From JARRLC01 sp050290865 (lineage in GTDB: Bacteria; Pseudomonadota; Alphaproteobacteria; Rhizobiales; Rhodomicrobiaceae): a DNA stretch of 64,000 nucleotides. Every line of letters starts with the position of its first letter. Position 1 is the first letter of the stretch. The notes below the pieces were generated by a model that was given only the letters and a program-made list of their open reading frames with translations, was not told the origin of the DNA and ran no database searches. The DNA lies in assembly GCA_050290865.1 (NCBI GenBank), contig JBNKIW010000007.1, forward strand, positions 66,939 through 130,938. The letters are read 5' to 3'. The translations under genes and the position numbers were made by a program. Shown here one piece after another: positions 17,787-28,058 of the stretch.

Positions 17787-20633
17787 TCAAGTGCGGGGAC
17801 GCGGCGGGAGAAGAGTTGCGCCGTCAGCACCGAACTTCTTCTCGAATTCCGCAGCGGATAGAGGCTCGCTGAAATAAAAGCCCTGTATTTCGTCGCAGCC
17901 ATGATCGCGCAGGAAAGACATCTGGATCGGGGTTTCCACCCCTTCTGCAATGACCTTGAGGTTCAGGGATTTCGCCATGCCGATGATGGTTTTGGTAATG
18001 GCGGTGTCGTCGGGATTGACGGTCAGATCCTGGACAAACGAACGGTCGATCTTGAGTTTATAAATAGGCAGACGCCTCAGGTAGCTCAGGTTGGAATACC
18101 CCGTTCCAAAATCATCTATCAGCAATTTCACGCCAATATCTTTCATATCCCGGATCATTTCGTTGATCGTATCGGCATTGGAGATGAGAAGGCTCTCTGT
18201 CAGTTCCAACTGGAGGCACTCCGGTGAAATGTCCGCATCGATGAGAGCGGCCTTAACCTCGTGAAGAAAACCAGTTCTACTGATTTCGAAAGCTGAAACA
18301 TTCACCGAGACCGGCAGGACGGGCAGGGCTCGATCCTGCCACAGGCGGGCCTGGCGGCACACCGTCCCGAGCAGCCATCGGCCAATCGGGATAATCAGAC
18401 CGCTGCTTTCGGCGACAGGAATAAACTCTTGCGGCGGCACGAGACCCAGTTCGGGATGTTTCCAGCGCAGAAGCGCCTCGCAACCCGAGATCTTCCCAGT
18501 GTTGATATCCTGTTGCGGCTGGTAGACGACGAAGAACTCGTCGTTGTCCAGTGCTGTTCTCATGCCGTTCTGCAGAGCGAACCGTTTGGTTGCTTTCGCG
18601 GTCATTTCTTCGGAAAAGAAGCTGTAGCTATTCCTACCGCTTAGTTTCGAGTAATACATAGCGGCATCCGCATTCTTGATCAACGTATCCACATCCGTCC
18701 CATGTTCGGGAAAAATGCTGATGCCTATACTACACGTCACGTTGAGCATGTGGTCACCGACCAGAAAGCCGCTGCGCATCGAATCGATGATGCGGTCGGC
18801 CGCCGCCGTGACGTCCGCCACCTCCAGAATGTCGGGGGCCAGGACGAGGAATTCATCGCCTCCGAGCCGGGCGATGGCATCCTGCTCACGGGTCCATCTC
18901 TTGAGGCGCTTGGCGACCTCGACAAGAAGAGCGTCACCTATGGCATGTCCCAGGGAATCATTGATGGTTTTGAATTTGTCGAGATCGAGAAACAGGAGCG
19001 CGAGCTTGTCCCTTCGCCGCCGGGCGTTGGCGAGCATGACCTGAATCCTGTCCCGAAGCAGGGTCCGGCTCAGCAGCCCCGTGAGCGCGTCATAATAGGC
19101 CAGGAATTCGATCTGCGCCTCGGCGGCCTTGCGGTCGGTAATGTCCTGCACCACGCCAAAGACGCGGACCGGCTGGCCGGCGTTATCCGTCTCCACTTCT
19201 CCCTGCTCGTGGGCGACGCGCGTTTCTCCGCCGGGCAGGGCGACGCGATGATCGACGGAGTAGGACGTGGCATGAGACATGGCGTCATCCAAGCTGTGCA
19301 TGACTGCCGCCCTGTCGTCCGCGTGGATGTGTTTCAGAAATCCCTCGTAAGTCGCCCCATCGGCTTGCGGGTCCAGGCCCAGAATGCGGCGGGCTTCGTC
19401 CGAGAGGGTGAATTCATCCTTGCGGAGGTCCCACTCCCAGTTTCCCAGTTGCGCAACCTCCTGGGACTTGGCCAGCAGCTTTTCCTTCGCCTCGATGGCC
19501 AGCGAATGCCTGCGAAGGAGTTGCACATACCCTGTGAGGCCCAGGGTGCCCGCAAAGCCCGCAAAGAGAACGGTCCACCCCAACACACTGGTGCCTGTCT
19601 CGAAGTAGCCTTGAGCCGGCGTCATTTCGAGACGCCATTTGCGGCTGCCGACGTCAAGGGTTGAAGCATAGCTCAGCCCGGCAGCCTTATTCGACGGGTC
19701 CCCTCCGTGGGCAGGGGGTTCGCCCTTTGTCTGGCAGATGTGGCGGTAAAGAAACCTGTCTGCTGGCGCGGCGGTTTCATCGTGGAGGGATATATTCACG
19801 CGCGCGGGATGAATGTCGTGAAGCGCGGCCTCGATCACATCGCCGATCCGGAACACGCCGAGGATGAACCCCTTCAATTCCTCCCGCCGATCCACGAGCG
19901 TCAAACCGCGCTCCTTCGTCCGATAAACGGGATCGAAGATCAGCAGGCCGTATTGCCGCGCCGTTTCCTGCACCAGCGTGACACGCTGGGTGGCGACAAT
20001 GCGGCCGGTGTTCCGCGCAAGATTCAGGGCTTCCAGCCGCGCCTGATTCGATCCGAGGTCGTATCCCAGCGCCTTTTCATTCCCCGCATGTGGCTCGACG
20101 AAATAGACCGGAAAATAGACCGATCGCGGGCTGGCAGGGACCATCTGCCCCTGTTTGAGCCGCTCGGTAAACTGAAACTGCGGCCATGTTCGCCGTGCGG
20201 CGCTTTCATACTCGGCGCGATTTTCGGAGGGGACACGGGGGATCCACTCCAAGGCTTGAACCCCGGGAGAATTCCGCAGGAGCGGCTGCACGAAGGCGTG
20301 AAAGCTTTCCCGGGTCACGTTGCTTGTCGCCAGGAAAAAGGCTTCGACGGCTTGCACAAGCTCAACGCTTCGGGCAAGGCCATCCGAAATCATGTGAGCG
20401 TAGTGCTCAGCGGCGGTGTCAAACGCTTTTTCGGTTGCGAGCCGCTCCCCGTTCCGCACGTAGATGAAAGCGGAGATGGTCAGGACGAAGCCGCAGACGA
20501 CGATCGCCCCGCTCAGTATCTGATACCGGTGGCCGCCGCGCAGCGCCGGACGCGACGCAATCCATGTCCAGAAACTCGTGAGCCAGCGTGTCAACGAGCG
20601 CGTCCGCTTCGCCGGTTCGGGAGGGTTAATCAC
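17787..20633 (-). CDS. CHASE-PAS-GGDEF-EAL cyclic-di-GMP signalling protein
   Basis: A 948-residue inner-membrane sensor. Order: helix at about 40-60, extracytoplasmic CHASE domain (about 75-340, with NSPGVQALEWIPRV), second helix (about 347-372), PAS/PAC (about 395-505), GGDEF (about 510-670) and EAL (about 690-935). Both catalytic motifs are intact: GGDEF at 591-595 and EALLRW at 719-724, plus DDFGTGYSNLSYL. It could therefore both make and degrade c-di-GMP depending on the periplasmic signal. It is a single gene with a 338-base upstream gap; motility genes lie nearby but are not linked in an operon. Confidence 0.95.
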   Translation of the reverse strand: MINPPEPAKRTRSLTRWLTSFWTWIASRPALRGGHRYQILSGAIVVCGFVLTISAFIYVRNGERLATEKAFDTAAEHYAHMISDGLARSVELVQAVEAFFLATSNVTRESFHAFVQPLLRNSPGVQALEWIPRVPSENRAEYESAARRTWPQFQFTERLKQGQMVPASPRSVYFPVYFVEPHAGNEKALGYDLGSNQARLEALNLARNTGRIVATQRVTLVQETARQYGLLIFDPVYRTKERGLTLVDRREELKGFILGVFRIGDVIEAALHDIHPARVNISLHDETAAPADRFLYRHICQTKGEPPAHGGDPSNKAAGLSYASTLDVGSRKWRLEMTPAQGYFETGTSVLGWTVLFAGFAGTLGLTGYVQLLRRHSLAIEAKEKLLAKSQEVAQLGNWEWDLRKDEFTLSDEARRILGLDPQADGATYEGFLKHIHADDRAAVMHSLDDAMSHATSYSVDHRVALPGGETRVAHEQGEVETDNAGQPVRVFGVVQDITDRKAAEAQIEFLAYYDALTGLLSRTLLRDRIQVMLANARRRRDKLALLFLDLDKFKTINDSLGHAIGDALLVEVAKRLKRWTREQDAIARLGGDEFLVLAPDILEVADVTAAADRIIDSMRSGFLVGDHMLNVTCSIGISIFPEHGTDVDTLIKNADAAMYYSKLSGRNSYSFFSEEMTAKATKRFALQNGMRTALDNDEFFVVYQPQQDINTGKISGCEALLRWKHPELGLVPPQEFIPVAESSGLIIPIGRWLLGTVCRQARLWQDRALPVLPVSVNVSAFEISRTGFLHEVKAALIDADISPECLQLELTESLLISNADTINEMIRDMKDIGVKLLIDDFGTGYSNLSYLRRLPIYKLKIDRSFVQDLTVNPDDTAITKTIIGMAKSLNLKVIAEGVETPIQMSFLRDHGCDEIQGFYFSEPLSAAEFEKKFGADGATLLPPRPRT

Positions 20634-20971
20634 GCATCCCCCGCTGCGAATGGCGGCCTGCCTCTTCCTTTGAGGCGGCCGGAAGCATGGCGGCTGTCAG
20701 CAACCTCATGTCAAGCCTCTGTGAGCCAGCGGTGGACCTCCGAATGGTCACGGCAATCTCTCACAGAACACTAAACGCGAATTGAAGAAGCAGCCGGCCG
20801 GTACAGCCCGAGGCAAGTTCGCCCCCATTTGCCGGTGCATTTCTTTCGGCCCGGTCCACGATCCGGTGTCGTCTTTGTGGTCTTGCCCCCGGCGGGCGCA
20901 TTTGCACTTGACCGCCGACGCCTGACGTTTACCCTCCCGTGCGTCCGGCGCGCGCGTGAGGGAGCATTGCT
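20634..20971. other. Intergenic region between divergent genes
   Basis: It lies between the divergent CHASE-GGDEF-EAL gene and the membrane-protein gene at 20972 and should hold both promoters, but I cannot place convincing -35/-10 elements. A fragment of the second hairpin of the dispersed repeat is present at 20800-20821. No gene is seen. Confidence 0.5.
20800..20821. repeat. Fragment of dispersed hairpin repeat (arm of hairpin B)
   Basis: GTACAGC followed by CCGAGGCAAGTTCG matches the left arm of the second hairpin of the copy at 27990. The matching right arm is largely lost; CATTTGCCGGTGCA follows. Confidence 0.55.
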
Positions 20972-21709
20972 ATGGCAAAAATCAAGACGACGGAGGGAGT
21001 TACGATCTACCGGCCGGGAGGGGGGCTGCGGTTTGTGCTCGGCGGCGCTTTCTTTTTCCTCCTCCTGTTTCTGGTCAACGCGCTGGCGGGCGCGATCTGG
21101 CTGGCCTTCCACCATCTGTTCGTAGACGCTGTAGTCTTCTTCATTATGGCCCTGGCGTCGGTGGGGCTGCTCCTCTACGCGACCATTTACCTGTTTGCCG
21201 CCTCGCACATGGAGGTGCGGCTCGGTCCGGATGCGGCGACATTCGTGATCCCGGACTGGCGCGGCCCCACGCCGCTATTTCCCTACACAGAGTGTAAGAT
21301 ACCCTACGCTGACATAGCCTCGGTGGAAACGCGCGGCGAGGTCTACCGCTACTTCGTCCTTCCGGTGATTGTCGAGGGATGCTGCCTGCTGCGCAAGGAT
21401 GGCAAGCGCATCACCCTTGGCTATGTGCACGAGAACGCGGAAGATCCGTCGATGCCATTCCCGGTGATCGCCGCGAAAATCGCAGAACGTGCCGGCGTGT
21501 CGGTGGGACACCGCGGCGTGGTGGAGGGTAACCGCGGCCTGCGTGCGCTCGTGCAGGAGGAGCCGGGATGGGATGCGCCGGAGCTGCCCGCGAAAAGGCT
21601 TGAGGTGCTGCGCAAGAGTGAGCGCAGCCGCTGGAAGCTTGCGATCATCTTTCTCGCGGCGGCACTGGCAATCGGGGGCGCGTTCCAGCTTTATCGCCTC
21701 TATGGCTGA
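20972..21709 (+). CDS. Three-helix membrane protein, unknown
   Basis: A 245-residue protein with two adjacent N-terminal helices (about 20-75, FVLGGAFFFLLLFLVNALAG and VVFFIMALASVGLLLYATIYL), a soluble central domain (about 80-210) and a C-terminal helix (about 220-240). The central part, with repeated short strands (MEVRLGPDAATFVIPDW, DIASVETRGEVYR, KDGKRITLGYV), looks like a PH-like membrane-associated domain, an inference from pattern only. A GAGGGAG ribosome-binding site precedes the start. The gene is monocistronic and no function is recognised. Confidence 0.75.
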   Translation: MAKIKTTEGVTIYRPGGGLRFVLGGAFFFLLLFLVNALAGAIWLAFHHLFVDAVVFFIMALASVGLLLYATIYLFAASHMEVRLGPDAATFVIPDWRGPTPLFPYTECKIPYADIASVETRGEVYRYFVLPVIVEGCCLLRKDGKRITLGYVHENAEDPSMPFPVIAAKIAERAGVSVGHRGVVEGNRGLRALVQEEPGWDAPELPAKRLEVLRKSERSRWKLAIIFLAAALAIGGAFQLYRLYG

Positions 21710-21717
21710 CTCCAGGT

Positions 21718-21746
21718 GATCGTCCGCGACTGTGCGGAGCACGATC
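21718..21746 (+). terminator. Stem-loop after membrane-protein gene
   Basis: GATCGT (21718-21723) pairs with ACGATC (21741-21746), and CCGC (21724-21727) pairs with GCGG (21734-21737). The hairpin starts nine bases after the stop at 21709. No T-tract is obvious. Confidence 0.4.
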
Positions 21747-21824
21747 GCACGCAGCCGGAATTGTCGGTGAAAAGCCGGGGGCTTGGCGTTCCTGGCCGAG
21801 GCCGACTAGGTGAGACGGCCCGCC

Positions 21825-22136
21825 TCAGATGCCGTCTGGCAATGCTGGACGCGGCGGCGTGTAGCCCGCGACATAGAGCAGGACGCCGGCCCCCGCGGCG
21901 ACGAACCACGCCGGAAGCAGGAGGATGGTCGTTGCTGCCGGGCTCCAGAGATACGTGCTGACCTGCTCGACCGAGCCCCGCACCCAGGCCAATGTCATCG
22001 GGCTCAGTGTCTGCCAGTGCTGCTGGACCGATGTGAAGACCAGCCGGCCGTTGTCGGCGAGCATGCACATGCCGTCATAGGCCAAGGCCGCCATTCCCAC
22101 GCCCAGCAACAGATAGCCAAGAAACCGCAAGACCAT
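21825..22136 (-). CDS. Small two-helix membrane protein, unknown
   Basis: The start at 22136 (MVLRFLGYLLLGVG) follows GGAG with a nine-base gap and is preferred to the longer frame from 22223, whose extra 29 residues look non-coding. The 103-residue product has helices at about 4-22 and 68-90 separated by a periplasm-sized loop containing LTLAW-like TLAWVRGSVEQVSTYLW, and ends in CPxRP-like Pro-rich residues. Similar small proteins of unknown function are frequent in alphaproteobacteria. It is downstream of the MuiA-like gene on the same strand, separated by about 100 bases. Confidence 0.65.
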   Translation of the reverse strand: MVLRFLGYLLLGVGMAALAYDGMCMLADNGRLVFTSVQQHWQTLSPMTLAWVRGSVEQVSTYLWSPAATTILLLPAWFVAAGAGVLLYVAGYTPPRPALPDGI

Positions 22137-22236
22137 GGTCGCATGCTCCGATTGCCGCCACACAGGGTTAGCAGACTGCGCCGCGCCAGGCAATGTCCCG
22201 GCCGGTGCCGGGGCATAATGCACCGTAGCGGCAGCG

Positions 22237-23904
22237 TTATTCGCCCACGATGATCTCGCGCTTGGCCGGCCATCTGATCTCGTAGGACAGGGCGATCTCG
22301 TTCTGCTCCTGCGGCTTCAGATCGAAGGTCCAGGCGAGCACACCCTGCTTCTCCTCGTAATTGCTTTCGCTCGGCTCCGTCGTCATCGGCAGGATTTCGA
22401 TTTCGATCTTTTCATGCTCCGAGACCGGAACCTGGTCGATGACCGTCACCGGTACCGTCCAGTCATGCAGGTTCCTGACCGTGATCTTCAAGTGCTGCTC
22501 GTCGGTGGACGATGTGCGGATGATACCGGTTTCACCTTTCGCCCGCTGCAATTCCACGCGCGTAACCTTCACGGCGTCGTCGCGCCCGAAGCCCAGTTCC
22601 TGCTCCTCGCCCGAGACGATCAGCGGCAACTCGGCGCGTCCCGCGAATACACCGTCGCGATAGAGCGAAACCTTGCCCGGCAGGACCGGCGCGAGGCCTT
22701 CATAAGTAAATCTGGCATGCAGAAAGGCGGTTGCGTCCTTTTTTGGCGTCGTGCGCACGGCGAGGGCGGGCTTGAGATTTTCGGCGGCAATGAACACCTT
22801 CTTCCGCCCCACACCCGATCGGACCGTCACGCGCTGCGGGATGGCGAAGGCCGCCTGATACGGGGCCGTCTCCACGGTCGCCGGGCGTTCCTGGGTCGGC
22901 GCAGTCTCGAGCATCCCCATCAGGCCCCCCGCACCACTCCTGCCACGGCTCTTGGACGCCAACGGTTGGGGCGCCGGCGGTGTATCGGGCTTGAAGACCA
23001 CCTTCTGCGTCTCGAGCTGCGGCGCCGACGTCTCGGCTCCCGGCCGCACGGTGGACAGGGTGATCGCGGCGTCAACCCAGTCCTCGCCGGTCTTCTGTGC
23101 GACACTTGCGCGCCGCGCGAGCGTGAGATGCGGCTCCTTGCCCGCGCCGCCCGTGGTCAGGCGGGCGTCGTAAACGGGAGTCCAGCCCGCCCTTTCAACC
23201 TGGTACCGGATGCGCAGCGGGATGCGAGCCGCCTCACGGGCTTCGACATAGATCCGCACCGCGGTGCGCCCCCGCTTTTCTGCGGGCTCCAGCACAAGGC
23301 GCTCCTTCAGGATCTTGATGCGCTTGTCCAGTGTGCGCTGTTCGATCCGCGCCGCGAGCTCGGCTCTTGATGCTTCCACGAGGCGGTTGCCGATGAGGTC
23401 GAAAAGCGCGTTCCAGCCGGTCGCAGTGGCGGCCTTGCTCTCGTCCTTCCCGGTGGGGCCGGATGCCGGCAGGCGGCTCAGATTTTCGGCCAGCGTCCGT
23501 TGCGCGACGGCGGCGGCGATCGCCCCGTCGAGCGCCTTGCGTTCGTCGGTGAGGCGCTGCAGCTCTTTCTCCAGGCGCTTGCGCTCGCTTTTTCCCCGTC
23601 CGTCACCGGCCGCCGACTTCCCGGCGAGGATCTGCCGGACATCCACGGAGCTGATTTCCAGGCCGTTCGCCGCACCTCCCTCCACGCGGATGGACGGCTC
23701 GGTGAGCCCGGCTGGCAGGTCGGCGACGGCAATCACATGTCCGCCCGGCTTCAGCGACACCTCGAAGCTGCGTGTGACCTCGGCTCCGGCTGGGAAGACG
23801 GTCACGGCATCGACCTTCGAATGCGCTGTTATCTCGGCCCCCGCGGCGGGCAACATGCCGGTCAACAGGATGGAAAATACCAGGAAAACGCGGCCACGCG
23901 CCAT
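22237..23904 (-). CDS. Mucoidy inhibitor MuiA-family protein (DUF4139)
   Basis: The start at 23904 (MARGRVFLVFSILLTG) follows AGAGGTGG and exposes a signal peptide ending near AAGAEITAHS, so the 555-residue product is exported. It has an N-terminal DUF4140 segment (KVDAVTVFPAGAEVTRSFEV), a coiled coil (KRLEKELQRLTDERKALDGAI) and a C-terminal DUF4139 beta domain ending KPQEQNEIALSYEIRWPAKRE. The family name comes from a Streptomyces-independent mucoidy phenotype and carries no known biochemical function. It is monocistronic and divergent from the cysS region. Confidence 0.88.
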   Translation of the reverse strand: MARGRVFLVFSILLTGMLPAAGAEITAHSKVDAVTVFPAGAEVTRSFEVSLKPGGHVIAVADLPAGLTEPSIRVEGGAANGLEISSVDVRQILAGKSAAGDGRGKSERKRLEKELQRLTDERKALDGAIAAAVAQRTLAENLSRLPASGPTGKDESKAATATGWNALFDLIGNRLVEASRAELAARIEQRTLDKRIKILKERLVLEPAEKRGRTAVRIYVEAREAARIPLRIRYQVERAGWTPVYDARLTTGGAGKEPHLTLARRASVAQKTGEDWVDAAITLSTVRPGAETSAPQLETQKVVFKPDTPPAPQPLASKSRGRSGAGGLMGMLETAPTQERPATVETAPYQAAFAIPQRVTVRSGVGRKKVFIAAENLKPALAVRTTPKKDATAFLHARFTYEGLAPVLPGKVSLYRDGVFAGRAELPLIVSGEEQELGFGRDDAVKVTRVELQRAKGETGIIRTSSTDEQHLKITVRNLHDWTVPVTVIDQVPVSEHEKIEIEILPMTTEPSESNYEEKQGVLAWTFDLKPQEQNEIALSYEIRWPAKREIIVGE

Positions 23905-24133
23905 CTCACCACCTCTTACGAAAAACACTGCGGAACCTGTAAAGGCTGGCAATCGACACAGTTTGTCAACGCAGTCTTAAGGCAATTTACATCGATCCTG
24001 GCGGGTGGCGCACACTGATGCAAATCAGGGTAAATCGGGGCTCTTGCACTCCCGGGGTGTGGCTGGTGAGCCGTGTTCCGCCCCCTCGCTATTTCGCTTG
24101 ACCACGGCTGCAAAACCCGGCAGGGTGCCGCTC
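23905..24133. other. Upstream region of the cysS leader
   Basis: A spacer between the divergent MuiA-like gene and the cysS leader ORF. A possible plus-strand promoter is TTGTCA (23963-23968), 17 bases, TTTACA (23986-23991); the -10 match is weak. No gene is visible. Confidence 0.35.
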
Positions 24134-24217
24134 ATGAAGACCATTCGGCCCATCAGCACCCGCTGCGACGCTTGTCTGATCGCAGCCAGCATCTGCTGCA
24201 TTATTATCGCGAGCTAA
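24134..24217 (+). CDS. Candidate cysteine-rich leader peptide upstream of cysS
   Basis: A 27-codon ORF preceded by AGGG eight bases before ATG and ending 79 bases before the cysS GTG. The peptide has four cysteines, Cys11, Cys14 and a tandem Cys21-Cys22 (TGC TGC at 24194-24199), against a usual frequency near 1 percent. It is also Ile-rich. Position immediately before the gene for cysteinyl-tRNA synthetase suggests a leader whose translation reports Cys-tRNA supply, in the way pheST has a Phe leader in Escherichia coli. Function is inferred, not shown. Confidence 0.5.
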   Translation: MKTIRPISTRCDACLIAASICCIIIAS

Positions 24218-24288
24218 CATCACGCTGGCGCGGCCGTTCCCCCTTGTTTTGAATTTGTAGCCCGAACGTCCCGCCAGCCGGCGAGGAG
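24185..24288 (+). promoter_or_regulatory. Candidate attenuator structure before cysS
   Basis: Three segments can pair in exclusive ways. GCCAGC (24185-24190), four bases before the tandem Cys codons, complements GCTGGC (24224-24229). That same segment, as GCTGGCG (24224-24230), complements CGCCAGC (24272-24278), a stem extended by CGTTC (24235-24239)/GAACG (24264-24268). CGCC (24272-24275) can also close a small hairpin with GGCG (24280-24283), touching the cysS ribosome-binding site GAGGAG (24283-24288). A ribosome stalled at the Cys codons would cover the first segment. Confidence 0.45.
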
Positions 24289-24296
24289 ATGAATTC

Positions 24297-25723
<1,427 letters not shown>

Positions 25724-25727
<4 letters not shown>

Positions 25728-26209
25728 GCGAGACCCTCCCTTCCCAATCCGCCGAAACGCCGCCCGTTCTGACCGGCGGCTGCCAGTGCGGTGCCGTGCG
25801 CTTTCGCATCGAAGGCGGGCTGGGGCGCGCCTCCATCTGCCATTGCCGCATGTGCCAGAAGGCGGCCGGTAATTTCTTCGCCCCGCTGGTAACGGCGAAA
25901 AACCTCGTCTGGACGAAGGGCGAGCCGGCGCGCTTCCGCTCCTCCAACAAGGTGCAGCGCGGCTTCTGCCGCAAATGCGGCACGCCGCTGACCTTCGAGC
26001 CGGACGGCCGAGCGCAGATCGAGGTGTTCATCGGCGCGCTGGACGATCCCGAAGCCGCTCCGCCTGCGATTCAGGTGGGCGAGGAAAGCGCGCTCAGCTA
26101 CGTCCACGGCCTTGCGAACCTGCCCACGCGCTCAGGTGATGAGCAGGCGAAGGTCGCGGCGCACTACGCGGGCATCATCTCCTGCCAGCATCCCGACCGG
26201 GACATCTGA
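25724..26209 (+). CDS. GFA-family zinc protein (glutathione-dependent formaldehyde-activating-like)
   Basis: A 161-residue Mss4-like fold protein with paired cysteine zinc sites: GGCQCGAVRFRIEG, CHCRMCQKAAGNFFAP and FCRKCGTPLTFEP. Family members are annotated as S-(hydroxymethyl)glutathione synthase-like, but most are of unknown function. The GTG start overlaps the cysS TGA stop, so translation is coupled to cysS. The extension beyond the domain (after about residue 125) has no recognised feature. Confidence 0.88.
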
Positions 26210-26270
26210 TCACCAGAGCAGCCCTTCAACCCAGCACCCGCATCTCAGATCAAGAAACCGAGTACCAGTC

Positions 26271-27887
26271 ATGACCAAAGCCCGCCTTTACCTTTTCGAC
26301 ACCACGCTGCGCGACGGCGCGCAGACGCAAGGAGTGAGCCTCTCGCTGGAGGACAAGCTCCTCATCGCGCGCGCGCTGGACGAACTCGGGCTGGACTACA
26401 TCGAGGGCGGCTATCCCGGCGCCAATCCCACGGACAGCGCGCTGTTCGCCGAGAAACGCCGTTTCGCCAATGCCCGCCTCGCCGCTTTCGGCATGACGAA
26501 GCGTGCGGGGCGGTCGGTGTCCAACGATCCGGGCTTCGCCGAGCTCCTCACGGCGGAGGCGGACGCCGTTTGCCTCGTCGCCAAGAGCTGGGATTATCAT
26601 GTCGAGGTTGCGCTCGGCGTGTCGAACGCGGAGAACCTGGAGGCCATCACCGAGTCCGTTCGGGCCGTGCGCGAGGCGGAGCGCGAGGCGCTCGTCGATT
26701 GCGAGCATTTCTTCGACGGCTACAAGGCCAACCGCGACTATGCGCTCGCCTGCGCCCAGACGGCGTACGAAGCGGGCGCGCGCTGGGTCGTGCTGTGCGA
26801 CACCAATGGCGGCACGCTGCCGCATGAGGTCGAGGCCATCATCGCCGACGTCGCCGAAGTGGTGCCCGGCGATCATCTCGGCATCCACACCCACAACGAT
26901 ACGGAGAACGCCGTCGCCAACACGCTGGCCGCCGTGCGGGCGGGCGCGCGGCAAATCCAGGGCACGCTCAACGGGCTGGGCGAGCGCTGCGGCAATGCCA
27001 ATCTCTCGTCCATCATCCCGACGCTCATGCTCAAGGCCGACTTCGCCGACCGCTTCGAGACCGGCGTCACGCCGGAGCGGCTGCGCAGGCTCACGCACGC
27101 GTCGCGGCTCCTGGACGAAATCCTCAACCGCGCGCCGAACCGCTCGGCGGCCTATGTCGGTGAGTCGGCCTTCGCGCACAAGGGCGGCATCCATGTCTCG
27201 GCGGTGCAGAAGGATCCGCGCACTTACGAGCATGTCCCGCCCGAAACCGTCGGCAATACGCGCAAGCTCCTGGTCTCGAACCAGGCCGGACGCTCGAACA
27301 TCGTTGCCGAGCTCGAGCGTGTCGGCATCGCGGTGCGCCCCGACGATCCGCATGTCACCCAGCTCCTGGAGCAGGTGAAGCAGCGCGAGGCGGCGGGCTA
27401 CGCCTATGAAGGGGCGGACGCGTCTTTCGAGCTGCTGGCGCGGCGGATGCTCGGCGAGGTGCCGGAGTATTTCTCCATCGAGAGTTTCCGCGTCATGGTG
27501 GAGCGGCGCCACAATGCGCTCGGCCAGCTCAAGACGGTTTCGGAGGCGACGGTGAAAGTCAGCGTGGCGGGCGAAATGGTGATGAATGTCGGTGAGGGCA
27601 ACGGCCCGGTGCATGCGCTCGACACGGCGCTCCGGCGCGATCTCGGCAAATACCAGAACTTCATCCGCGGGCTGGAGCTGGTCGATTACAAGGTGCGCAT
27701 CCTGACCGGCGGCACCGACGCCGTGACGCGCGTGCTGATCGAGACGCGTGACGGGGACACGCGCGACCGCTGGTTCACGGTGGGCGTGTCGCCGAACATC
27801 GTCGATGCGTCATTCGAGGCGCTGGTGGACTCGATCACCTACAAGCTCTTGCGCGACAAGGCGCCCGCGCCGGACGCCCTGGAGTAG
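26271..27887 (+). CDS. cimA: Citramalate synthase
   Basis: A 538-residue HMGL-like acyltransferase. The start is ATG at 26271 (MTKARLYLFDTTLRDGAQTQ); a longer frame upstream is not supported. Catalytic TIM barrel signatures are DTTLRDG near residue 10 and HTHNDTENAVANTLAAV, and the C-terminal part carries the LeuA allosteric dimer domain (TDAVTRVLIETRDGDTRDRWFTVGVS). Length and domain order match the CimA group, which condenses pyruvate and acetyl-CoA to (R)-citramalate for isoleucine synthesis; isopropylmalate synthases are the alternative. It lies 61 bases after the GFA gene, and its 3' end abuts the double-hairpin repeat. Confidence 0.88.
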   Translation: MTKARLYLFDTTLRDGAQTQGVSLSLEDKLLIARALDELGLDYIEGGYPGANPTDSALFAEKRRFANARLAAFGMTKRAGRSVSNDPGFAELLTAEADAVCLVAKSWDYHVEVALGVSNAENLEAITESVRAVREAEREALVDCEHFFDGYKANRDYALACAQTAYEAGARWVVLCDTNGGTLPHEVEAIIADVAEVVPGDHLGIHTHNDTENAVANTLAAVRAGARQIQGTLNGLGERCGNANLSSIIPTLMLKADFADRFETGVTPERLRRLTHASRLLDEILNRAPNRSAAYVGESAFAHKGGIHVSAVQKDPRTYEHVPPETVGNTRKLLVSNQAGRSNIVAELERVGIAVRPDDPHVTQLLEQVKQREAAGYAYEGADASFELLARRMLGEVPEYFSIESFRVMVERRHNALGQLKTVSEATVKVSVAGEMVMNVGEGNGPVHALDTALRRDLGKYQNFIRGLELVDYKVRILTGGTDAVTRVLIETRDGDTRDRWFTVGVSPNIVDASFEALVDSITYKLLRDKAPAPDALE

Positions 27888-27900
27888 GGGAGGGCGGCGG

Positions 27901-28054
27901 CTAGTACGCCCCGCAGGAAATCCTGACCCACTTGCCGCACGCTCTCACAGGATTTCCTGCGGGTTAAGCGTACTAGCAAGTTATTGACTCTAGTACAGCT
28001 TTCCCGAGGCAAGTTCGCTTGCGCACTTGCGGCAAATAGGGTGCGAACTTGCCC
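27901..28054. repeat. Dispersed double-hairpin repeat, copy 1 (right end truncated)
   Basis: Hairpin A (27901-27976, 76 nt) is bounded by CTAGTAC and GTACTAG with an inner stem CGCAGGAAATCCTG/CAGGATTTCCTGCG. A 13-nt spacer follows, then hairpin B (from 27990), which starts CTAGTACAGC and has the stem GGCAAGTTCGC (28008-28018)/GCGAACTTGCC (28043-28053). The terminal GTACTAG of hairpin B is absent, and the element ends at the LigB stop codon. It lies between the convergent cimA and ligB genes, so it may also end transcripts. Confidence 0.85.
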
Positions 28055-28058
28055 CCCG

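Noticed and set aside
24005..24133. Upstream extension of the cysS leader ORF to 24005 (70 codons in total)
   Set aside because: The upstream part has no ribosome-binding site and an unremarkable composition; ATG 24134 with AGGG is the better start.
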